Source: Hyphomicrobiales bacterium
Lineage (GTDB): Bacteria > Pseudomonadota > Alphaproteobacteria > Rhizobiales > Xanthobacteraceae
Direction: 5' to 3'
Assembly: GCA_019243195.1 (NCBI GenBank)
Contig: JAFAUQ010000057.1
Span: forward strand, 1-48,004
Length of the DNA stretch: 48,004 bases
Part shown: positions 41,533 to 48,004 of the stretch, piece after piece
Position numbering within the stretch: position 1 is the first letter of the stretch
How the letters are laid out: each line of letters opens with the position of its first letter
The notes under the pieces: generated by a model
Database searches by the model: none
Seen by the model: the letters and a program-made list of their open reading frames with translations, nothing else
Told to the model about the DNA's origin: nothing
Program-made: the position numbers and the translations under genes

Positions 41533-43542
41533 ATGTCATCAAAATCACCCGACGCCTATTATCTCTCCTGTTACATGAGCCCGCCCGGGCCCGATTCGAT
41601 TGTCGTCCCGCGGCACGATCAGAACGTCGCGCTGTGGCGCGTGCATGCGGGCAGCGTCGAACTCGTCAGGCTTTGGGAGTTCGAGCGCAGCAGTGGACAA
41701 AAACATCATTACTGGCCGTTGTTCTCGCCGGCGCGGGCCGAGCAATTCCTCGGCAACCTTCTGCACGAAGTGGGCGTGAGCCTCGACGACGTCACCGCGA
41801 CCTGGGGCACGCCTTGCCTCCCCAAACAGGCGCCCCTGGTCGTGCTCAAGAACGGGGCCTTTCCCATCCACAGTCTGGCGCACCTGTTCAGCGGGCTGTT
41901 GATGGACACAGCCTTGTTCAAGGCCGAGACGATCGTCGCATTGGCTGTCGATGGCGGGCCCGATTTCGCTCTCGATGAGAGCGATCCGACCTATTGGTAC
42001 GCCGGCTGCGTGTCGAAGGCCGGCGTGCTGTCGCTCGAACCGGTCGAGTCGCCGGCTCCGCTGTTCGCGGCCGCCAAGGGTTTGTTCGGCTACGAGCCCG
42101 GCACCCTGATGGCGCTGGCCTCGGCGACGACGGCGACGATGCAGTTCGACTGCGCCAAGGCGATCGAGGATTTGGAATTATTCGGCGGCGCGACGCAGCC
42201 CCTGACCCGGACCATCCCGTTCGTGCAGGGCGTGATGCGCGAGGCGCAGCGCCAGCGCCGGTCCTGGCGCGAGGCCGATCAGCGTTTCACCGACGAGGAG
42301 AACCTTCAAAGCGCAGTCATGAAGGTGATTCAGGAATGCAGCGAGCTGGTGATGAAGCGCAACATCGCCCGGCTGTGCCGCAACGCCGGGATCGCGCCCA
42401 ACACCGCATGGCTCTCGCTGAGCGGTGGTTTTGCGCTCAACTGCCCGGCCAACAGCCGGCTCATCGATCATTTCGGTTTCAAGGGGCTGCTCGCGCCTCC
42501 CTGTGCCAGCGACTCCGGCCAGGCGATGGGCCTCGGCCTGCTTGGTCTTTATCAGGCGGGCGCGTTCGCGGCCGCCGATTTCCGCATGACGACGGCCTAT
42601 CACGGCTCGAGCGAGCTGCGCCTCGAGGAGGCGCTCGACGAGTTCGAAGCCTGGATCGAGGATGTGTCCGACTTCGATGCGGCGCGCTTCGTCGCGGATA
42701 TCCGCAAGACGCCGCTGATCTGGATCGATGGGGCCGCGGAGATCGGTCCGCGCGCGCTCGGGCATCGCAGCGTGCTGGGCGATCCGCGCAGTAACGCGAC
42801 GCGCGACATTCTCAACGCCTGGAAGGGACGGCAGTGGTGGCGGCCGGTAGCGCCGATCGTGCTCGAGGAGCATGCCAACGACTGGTTCGAGTTTACCCGC
42901 GCTTCTCCTTATATGCTGGAGATCGCCGCGGTCCGCCCGGAAAAGCGCGACGTCGTGCCGGCGATAGCGCATCTCGACAACTCGGCGCGGCTGCAGACCC
43001 TCAACCGTGCTGCCGATGAACGGCTGCATGCCGCGATCGATGCCTTCCGCGCCGCGGTCGGCGTGCCGATTCTCTGCAACACCTCGCTCAACGACAAGGG
43101 CGAGCCGATCGTGGCAACCGCCGGCGAGGCGCTCAATTTCTGTTTGCGCAAGGGAGCGCGGCTTGCCTACGCCGGCGGCCGGCGCATCCAGCTCCGGCCC
43201 GGCGCCAATGGGAAGGAGCTTCCTTTCAAGCGCCCGGCTAAGCGAGACGTGCAGGCGTTCGCCGGCCAGGAGCAGGAGAGGGACCAAATCTGGAGCGACT
43301 GGCTGGGGCGCGGCTACAGCGAACACGGTCTGTTCCTGCTCAGTCGCTCGCCCAAGCTGCGCAACGCAGCCGGGCGCCTGGCAACGCCTGAGCAAATAAA
43401 TCAACTGGCCGCGTATGGCGTCAAAGCGGATCCCGGCTTCGGCCTCGGGAGCAGCCGCTACGTCGACATGTTCGGGCCGTCCGCGGCGTTCAGCGACGAG
43501 CACGGTCCGTTGCCCGTGCGCTGGAAGGAATTTCTCGAATGA
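41533..43542 (+). CDS. Carbamoyltransferase, NodU/CmcH/TobZ family
   Basis: This 669-residue enzyme transfers a carbamoyl group from carbamoyl phosphate, via an adenylate, to a hydroxyl group of a small molecule. The N-terminal Kae1-like domain has FPIHSLAHLFSG (metal-binding His pair, about 115-126), LAVDGGPDFA, and SLSGGFALNCPANSRL (about 296-311). The C-terminal YrdC-like part has GPRALGHRSVLGDPRSN (about 412-428), WWRPVAPIVLEE and CNTSLNDKGEPIV. All core motifs look intact. NodU-type enzymes decorate Nod factors, and CmcH/TobZ decorate antibiotics. No nod genes are present, so a secondary-metabolite role fits. It overlaps the following ligase as ATGA. Confidence 0.93.
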   Translation: MSSKSPDAYYLSCYMSPPGPDSIVVPRHDQNVALWRVHAGSVELVRLWEFERSSGQKHHYWPLFSPARAEQFLGNLLHEVGVSLDDVTATWGTPCLPKQAPLVVLKNGAFPIHSLAHLFSGLLMDTALFKAETIVALAVDGGPDFALDESDPTYWYAGCVSKAGVLSLEPVESPAPLFAAAKGLFGYEPGTLMALASATTATMQFDCAKAIEDLELFGGATQPLTRTIPFVQGVMREAQRQRRSWREADQRFTDEENLQSAVMKVIQECSELVMKRNIARLCRNAGIAPNTAWLSLSGGFALNCPANSRLIDHFGFKGLLAPPCASDSGQAMGLGLLGLYQAGAFAAADFRMTTAYHGSSELRLEEALDEFEAWIEDVSDFDAARFVADIRKTPLIWIDGAAEIGPRALGHRSVLGDPRSNATRDILNAWKGRQWWRPVAPIVLEEHANDWFEFTRASPYMLEIAAVRPEKRDVVPAIAHLDNSARLQTLNRAADERLHAAIDAFRAAVGVPILCNTSLNDKGEPIVATAGEALNFCLRKGARLAYAGGRRIQLRPGANGKELPFKRPAKRDVQAFAGQEQERDQIWSDWLGRGYSEHGLFLLSRSPKLRNAAGRLATPEQINQLAAYGVKADPGFGLGSSRYVDMFGPSAAFSDEHGPLPVRWKEFLE

Positions 43543-45122
43543 GCATCGCGCAGCAGATCGTTGCTCCGGTCGCGTCGAGCGCGTGCACGGCGCGCGCCGC
43601 ATTTCGGCCGCCGTGCGCGAACGCCACGCCAGCGCAGCTTGCCGCCGAGGTCACGCGCCACTTCGCGCGGCGTGCCGGCGAACCCGTCCTCATTCATTAC
43701 AACGAATACGGACGGCGCGCGGTCACCGGCACCGACATGGCGAAGGCGATCGAGCTGGCGGTCGCGCAATTCGAAGCAAAACGGGCCACGGGCGCGCGGA
43801 CGGTCATCCTGCAGCTCGGCAACAAACCGGAGTTCATTGTCTATTTGATGGCGTGCTGGCTGAGCGGCCTCGTTCCGCTGCCGATGTCGCCAACCTACAC
43901 CACGGAATACATCATCGGGCGGCTGTCGCAGCGGATTGCCGGACCGGTGTTGACCGTTCGCGCTGGCGCGGCCGGCGAGCGTCCATGCCCGGCGACCATC
44001 GAGATCATCGCCTATCGGCCGGGCAAAGGTTGTGCCGCGGGCGAGCGTTGGGGCTATGCCCTGCCCACCGGCGGCACCGAAGGCAATCCACGCATCTGCC
44101 CGGTTCCCGACGAGGACGTTGCCAAATCCCTGCATGGGCTTGCCGCGATCGCCGATACGGCGGGGTGGCGCGCCGGGCAGGTTCAGGGAGTGTTCGGTGC
44201 GCTCGATCACGCGGCCTCGTTCCGTTTCCTGCTGCTCGGACTGCGCGATCGCAATCTGATCGTGCTCACGGACCTGCCCGACGCGGAGCGCCTGGTCGAC
44301 GTGATGCTCGATGAGCGGATCGGCTGGACCCATCTGACGCCGGTGCAGATGGCGCCGATGGCGCGAGCGCCGCGCTTTCGCGAGCTGGGCTCCGCCGCGT
44401 GGATCAGCGGAATTTTGCACACCAGCGCGCGCTGCCCGCGACCGTTGAAGCGCGCCTGGATCGACGTCCTCGGCGCCGATCGGGTCACCGAGCTTTACTC
44501 GTTCACCGAGATGGCCGGCGCAACGATCATCTCGGGGCGCAACTGGCTTGATCATCCCGGATCGGTCGGCAAGGGATTCGCCACGCAAGTGCGCGTTCTC
44601 GACGACAACGGCGCGGCGCTGCCGGCATTCGAGGTCGGCCGCGTGTTTCTCCGCTCCGGTCTGTCGCGGTCGCTCAAGCACAGCTTCATGGTGTCGGGCG
44701 TCGAGATGACGCCGAGCGGGTATTATTTCCTCGGAGACTACGGCTGGGTGGACGAGGACGGGTTCCTCTACATCTGCGGAATTCGCGAACGCATCGTCGA
44801 CGACGCCGGCAAGCCGATCTACGTGGATGTCATCGAGGATTGCATCGTCGACGCGGGCGGCGTGGCCGACGTCTGCATTACGGTGTGTTCGCGCCGCACC
44901 GGCGACGCCGGCATGGTCGCCCACATCGTTCCCGGCCCGGGCGTGAGGGCGGCGGACGCGCTTGCTTCGGCGCGAAGCGCCTGCGCCGACGCGCTCGCCC
45001 GCTCGATGTGGCCGGATCTCTGGAAAGCTCACAAGGCGTTTCCCCGCTCGACGGCGGGAAAGGTCGTGCGCGCGCAATTATCCAAACAGGTAGCGGACGC
45101 GGAACTGGCAGGTCCGCAATGA
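43539..45122 (+). CDS. AMP-dependent ligase (ANL family), second of the cluster
   Basis: This 527-residue adenylating enzyme has an altered P-loop (YALPTGGTEGNPR, about 176-188), ELYSFTEMAG in place of YGxTE, FLGDYGWVDEDGFLYICG with the adenylate-binding Asp, the hinge IRERIVDDAGKPI, and the C-terminal Lys in RSTAGKVVR. The motifs depart from CoA ligases and from standard NRPS A domains, so this looks like a stand-alone activating enzyme for an unusual acid or amino acid. The carrier at 46938 is a likely acceptor. The ATG overlaps the carbamoyltransferase stop codon. Confidence 0.87.
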   Translation: MSIAQQIVAPVASSACTARAAFRPPCANATPAQLAAEVTRHFARRAGEPVLIHYNEYGRRAVTGTDMAKAIELAVAQFEAKRATGARTVILQLGNKPEFIVYLMACWLSGLVPLPMSPTYTTEYIIGRLSQRIAGPVLTVRAGAAGERPCPATIEIIAYRPGKGCAAGERWGYALPTGGTEGNPRICPVPDEDVAKSLHGLAAIADTAGWRAGQVQGVFGALDHAASFRFLLLGLRDRNLIVLTDLPDAERLVDVMLDERIGWTHLTPVQMAPMARAPRFRELGSAAWISGILHTSARCPRPLKRAWIDVLGADRVTELYSFTEMAGATIISGRNWLDHPGSVGKGFATQVRVLDDNGAALPAFEVGRVFLRSGLSRSLKHSFMVSGVEMTPSGYYFLGDYGWVDEDGFLYICGIRERIVDDAGKPIYVDVIEDCIVDAGGVADVCITVCSRRTGDAGMVAHIVPGPGVRAADALASARSACADALARSMWPDLWKAHKAFPRSTAGKVVRAQLSKQVADAELAGPQ

Positions 45123-45170
45123 GAGAACGCGGACCGACGGCGACAATCAAACATGAACATGGAGGTCGTC

Positions 45171-46064
45171 ATGAATGAAGCTTTGAACCTGCAGGAGCGC
45201 ATCGCAGTCGCGGTGCATCCGGTGACCGGCTCGATCGGAGCGGAGATTTCCGGCGTCGACCTCACGCGGCCGCTGCCGCCCGACGTCTTGGACGCCGTGA
45301 AAGAAGCGCTGTACCACCACCGGGTCATTTTCTTCCGCGGGCAACATGGATTTGGCGACCGCGAGCACGAGGCGTTTGCCGCTCAGCTCGGCGGTTTGCT
45401 CAAGCACCCGCTGCTGCCGCCAGTGGCGGAGAGCGACTACGTGTTGGAATTTCACTCTGCCCGCGGCGGGCGCGCCAACTCGTGGCACACCGACATGACG
45501 TTCATGCCCGATTTTCCGTCGCTCGGGGTGTTCCGCGTCTCGATCGTGCCGCCGTTCGGCGGCGACACCATGTTCGCCAACGCCGTGCGCGCCTACGAAA
45601 AGCTTCCCGCGCCGCTCAAGGCCATGGCTGATAAGCTCAAGGCCATCCACTCCAACGTGTTCGACTACGCGGGGATGCAATCAAGCGTCACCAAGGCGGG
45701 CGCCGAGCGCTTCAAGAACGTCTACGCCTCGACCGTTTATCAGACCGAGCATCCGATCGTGGCGATCCATCCGGCGACCGGTGAGCGGAGTCTGCTGCTC
45801 GGCCACTTCCTGCGGAAGATCGTCGGGCTGAGCGCGAGCGACTCGCAGCATATTGTGGCCATACTGCAGGATCACATCACGGTCCCCGAGAATAGCATGC
45901 GTTGGCGCTGGCAGCCCGGCGACGTCGCAGTGTGGGACAACCGGGCGACCCAGCACCGCGCGATCGATGATTTCGGCGACCAGGAACGCTCGGTCAAGCG
46001 CGTGACCGTCGCCGGGTCGACGGTCATGGGCATCGATGGGATTCCCAGCCGTCCGGTGGAGTAG
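45171..46064 (+). CDS. Fe(II)/2-oxoglutarate dioxygenase, TauD family
   Basis: This 297-residue dioxygenase keeps the TauD signature: IGAEISGVDLTRPL (about 18-31), HHRVIFFRGQ, the HxD pair in SWHTDMTFMP (about 105-114), and the distal His in NRATQHRAIDDF followed by the Arg in RVTVAG. ATG 45171 is chosen because GGAGG lies five bases upstream; ATG 45153 in the same frame would enclose that site. TauD homologues hydroxylate taurine, other sulfonates or amino acids. In this cluster it is the third 2-oxoglutarate oxygenase and probably tailors the product; a hydroxyl it makes could be the carbamoylation site. Confidence 0.92.
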   Translation: MNEALNLQERIAVAVHPVTGSIGAEISGVDLTRPLPPDVLDAVKEALYHHRVIFFRGQHGFGDREHEAFAAQLGGLLKHPLLPPVAESDYVLEFHSARGGRANSWHTDMTFMPDFPSLGVFRVSIVPPFGGDTMFANAVRAYEKLPAPLKAMADKLKAIHSNVFDYAGMQSSVTKAGAERFKNVYASTVYQTEHPIVAIHPATGERSLLLGHFLRKIVGLSASDSQHIVAILQDHITVPENSMRWRWQPGDVAVWDNRATQHRAIDDFGDQERSVKRVTVAGSTVMGIDGIPSRPVE

Positions 46065-46069
46065 TCGTC

Positions 46070-46915
46070 ATGGCAAAGGTTGCACGGCAAACATCCGAAC
46101 CGGCGCCGGCCGATCTCGCCGGTGAAGTCGACGAAGCGTTCGAGGCCTCGACGCTTGCGCCCCGCCACCGCGAGGCGGTGGAAGCGGTGATTGCCGGTCT
46201 CGACCGCGGCGAGCTCAGGGTCGCGGAGAAGAAGGCCGACGTTTGGGTCACCAACGTCTGGGTCAAGAAGGCGATCCTGCTCTACTTCAAGATCCGGCAA
46301 GCCGAACCGATAGCGTCCGGGGCGTTCAGTTTTTGCGACAAGGTTCCGGTCAAGCGTTGGACCGGGGGGGAGCGCGTTCGGGTGGTGCCGCAGGCGATCG
46401 CCCGGCGCGGCAGCTTCGTCGAGGCGGGCGCGATTCTCATGCCGTCGTTTGTCAACATCGGCGCCTACGTCGGCAGCGGCACTATGGTCGATACCTGGGT
46501 GACGGTCGGCTCCGGCGCCCAGGTCGGCCGCGACGTGCACTTGGCCGGCGGAATGGGCATCGGCGGGGTGCTCGAGCCGGTCCAGGCCAGTCCCGTGATC
46601 ATCGAGGACAACGTGTTCATCGGCAGCCGCTGCATCGTCGTCGAAGGCGTCCAGATCGGGGAGGGCGCCGTGCTGGGCGCCGGCGTCGTGATCACGGGCT
46701 CGACCAAGATCATCGATGTAAGGGCGGACGAACCCAGGGAATACCGCGGCAAGGTCCCCGCCAACGCCGTCGTCATTCCCGGAACGACGCCGCGCACGTT
46801 CGCGGCCGGCACCTACGGCGTGCCGTGCGCGCTTATCGTCGGCACGCGGCGCCAGTCAACCAGTCAGAAAACGAGCCTGACCGAGGCGCTGCGCGAATTC
46901 AACGTTCCGGTCTAG
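46070..46915 (+). CDS. dapD: DapD-like acyltransferase (tetrahydrodipicolinate N-succinyltransferase family)
   Basis: This 281-residue left-handed beta-helix acyltransferase matches DapD by pattern: MPSFVNIGAYVGSGTMVDTW (about 124-143), GGMGIGGVLEP, VIIEDNVFIGSRCIVVEGV and STKII. DapD transfers a succinyl group from succinyl-CoA to tetrahydrodipicolinate in lysine synthesis. Here the N-terminal domain is divergent: the usual GSWKVNQW region is VWVTNVW, and a typical WWDKVP region is FSFCDKVP. It also sits in a biosynthetic cluster far from lysine genes. Tabtoxin clusters carry a similar recruited DapD homologue (TabB). I infer N-acylation of a pathway amino acid; a genuine DapD remains possible. 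Confidence 0.88.
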   Translation: MAKVARQTSEPAPADLAGEVDEAFEASTLAPRHREAVEAVIAGLDRGELRVAEKKADVWVTNVWVKKAILLYFKIRQAEPIASGAFSFCDKVPVKRWTGGERVRVVPQAIARRGSFVEAGAILMPSFVNIGAYVGSGTMVDTWVTVGSGAQVGRDVHLAGGMGIGGVLEPVQASPVIIEDNVFIGSRCIVVEGVQIGEGAVLGAGVVITGSTKIIDVRADEPREYRGKVPANAVVIPGTTPRTFAAGTYGVPCALIVGTRRQSTSQKTSLTEALREFNVPV

Positions 46916-46937
46916 CTACATCCGATCAGAGGCGCCC

Positions 46938-47555
46938 ATGAATACCGATGTCGTGACAAGGAACGAAGCCTTGCAGGCGGCGCTTGCGCAGGAGCCCGGC
47001 GTGCGGGCGGTGTTCCTGACCGCGGCTCGCTTCGAGGGCAGGGCGATCGATGTCGTCCTGGTCGAGGCCGAGCCCTATGTGAGCCTGATCGAGCTGCGCG
47101 TGCGTGCGGCGGCGAGCGGAGTTTTTGCGGTACCGCCCGCCGTGATGACCGCGCGGACGTTGCGCCTCGGCGAGGGAAACAGCGAAAGCCTCGATCGGGA
47201 GCGGATCGACGATTTGCTCGCGGCCGCGCGCCGGCGCGACGACCTCTTGTTGTTCGAAGCCCCGGTCGATGCGTGCGAAGCAATGATCGCGCAGCACGTG
47301 GAGGAATTGCTGTCGCTCAAGCCGGTGGGCGCGACCGACGATTTCTTCATGATCGGCCTCGATTCGCTTGCGGCGATTCAGCTTGCGCTCTTCATCGACG
47401 ACAAGTGGCCGGGACGGATCGACAGCCGGTCCGTGCTCGAGGCCGGGACTATCCGTGCGCTGGCGAAGGCCATCGCCGCGGTCGCGCCGCCTTTCGCCGC
47501 TGAGACGGCGGGTGAGCCGGAAACCGCTCGCGCCGACAATCCGCGATCCGCGTGA
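46938..47555 (+). CDS. Stand-alone carrier protein with partial A-domain lid
   Basis: This 205-residue protein has a C-terminal carrier domain (about 113-185), with phosphopantetheine Ser 143 in MIGLDSLAAIQL. The first 100 residues look like the C-terminal lid of an adenylation domain (EPGVRAVFLTAARFEG, VLVEAEPYVSLIELR), but the catalytic Lys position of the PxGKxxR motif reads LGEGNSESLD, so the lid cannot catalyse adenylation. It would hold an acyl or aminoacyl group activated in trans by the ligase at 43539 or 21130. It follows dapD by 22 bases with AGAGG upstream of the ATG, and is the last cluster gene before the tRNA. Confidence 0.82.
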   Translation: MNTDVVTRNEALQAALAQEPGVRAVFLTAARFEGRAIDVVLVEAEPYVSLIELRVRAAASGVFAVPPAVMTARTLRLGEGNSESLDRERIDDLLAAARRRDDLLLFEAPVDACEAMIAQHVEELLSLKPVGATDDFFMIGLDSLAAIQLALFIDDKWPGRIDSRSVLEAGTIRALAKAIAAVAPPFAAETAGEPETARADNPRSA

Positions 47556-47646
47556 TATCCCCCGGGCGGCCGCCGCGCGCGGCGCCTGTGGGTGCGCCCG
47601 ATTGAGGCTTGGAAAATCGTCACGGGTCCCCTAGATAGGCGCCGAA
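47556..47646. other. Spacer between the cluster and tRNA-Lys
   Basis: This GC-rich spacer has a possible hairpin GGCGGCCGCCGCGCGCGGCGCC at about 47567-47587 (complementary arms GGCGCC/GGCGGCC, imperfect) just after the last cluster gene. No T-run follows, so a rho-independent terminator is not supported. The tRNA promoter should lie here, but I see no clear match. Confidence 0.35.
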
Positions 47647-47722
<76 letters not shown>

Positions 47723-48004
47723 GCCTTCGCCCGTTTCGCGAACGAAGGCTGCCGCGCCGAAGCCCGAAGGGCGAAGGCGGGCGACGCTGCCGCGGTGGCT
47801 CGGCAAGCCCGATTTTCACCGCGAAGCGCGACGTTTCATTGTTGAACAGGCCTTCCGATGCCGCCCTGGGCATTCTTGCAGGCGAACATCGGATTGGAGG
47901 TTCTATTGGGGGGAATTCCGGGCGGATCGACGATGCAGCCAGCCGGGCAAGTTGGTGGGCATGCAGGAATCTTGATGCATTGGAAGCCGTGCCCGCTTTC
48001 GATC
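47723..48004. other. Right-edge region without a convincing gene
   Basis: Just after the tRNA is an inverted repeat, GCCTTCGCCCGTTTCGCGAACGAAGGC (47723-47749, arms GCCTTCG / CGAAGGC), then CCGAAGCCCGAAGGGCGAAGG, both typical post-tRNA intergenic DNA in these genomes. Open frames here lack ribosome-binding sites or overlap the tRNA. An ATG near 47975 might open a gene beyond the edge, but too little is visible to call it. Confidence 0.4.

Noticed and set aside
47567-47587. GC-rich hairpin after the last cluster gene as a rho-independent terminator
   Set aside because: No T-run follows and pairing is imperfect.

Overview
The window is high-GC bacterial DNA that looks like an alphaproteobacterium of the order Hyphomicrobiales/Rhizobiales (Bradyrhizobium, Rhodopseudomonas or Pseudolabrys-like). 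The reasons are strong GC bias at third codon positions, intergenic palindromic repeats with GTCATTGCGAGG...CCTCGCAATGAC ends, GTCATTCCGG-type repeats, the AGAGCATGATGCCGAAAAGTGG repeat at 35617-35717, and arrays of tiny exported proteins. No phage, transposase, integrase, CRISPR array or rRNA is visible.

Left part (1-20400), ordinary to accessory chromosome. 1-2200 holds six tiny signal-peptide proteins, two of them paralogues, among palindromic repeats. 2225-9712 is an acyl-CoA ligase convergent with a branched-chain-amino-acid-type ABC importer (livF, livG, livM, livH and a substrate-binding protein) and a crotonase; together they look like uptake and CoA-dependent catabolism of an organic acid. 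9894-12041 is a DUF2235 hydrolase with a membrane tail. 12238-13494 encodes three RidA domains in one chain. 13573-16826 is a lipid block: cyclopropane fatty acid synthase, a crotonase and a delta-9-type desaturase. 16982-20296 is a large signalling protein with zinc ribbons, a class III cyclase, an AAA ATPase and TPR-like repeats.

Right part (20402-47555), a biosynthetic gene cluster of about 27 kb. A leftward operon (MFS exporter, M20 amidohydrolase, adenylating ligase, SDR) is divergent from a rightward operon (KamA-type radical SAM aminomutase, class III aminotransferase, SyrP-like Fe(II)/2OG oxygenase, one-module NRPS, EamA exporter, Ldh2-type reductase, Lrp/AsnC regulator). A LysR gene is divergent from a second rightward run: clavaminate-synthase-like oxygenase, opine-dehydrogenase-like enzyme, tandem CaiB/BaiF CoA-transferase, NodU/CmcH-type carbamoyltransferase, second adenylating ligase, TauD-like oxygenase, DapD-like acyltransferase, free carrier protein. 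Most junctions are stop/start overlaps, implying co-translation. I infer a small modified non-ribosomal product built from a rearranged (beta-) amino acid, hydroxylated, carbamoylated, reductively modified and N-acylated, then exported. I do not recognise this combination as a described pathway, and the product cannot be read from sequence alone.

The window closes with tRNA-Lys(CTT) at 47647-47722 and about 280 bp without a convincing gene.
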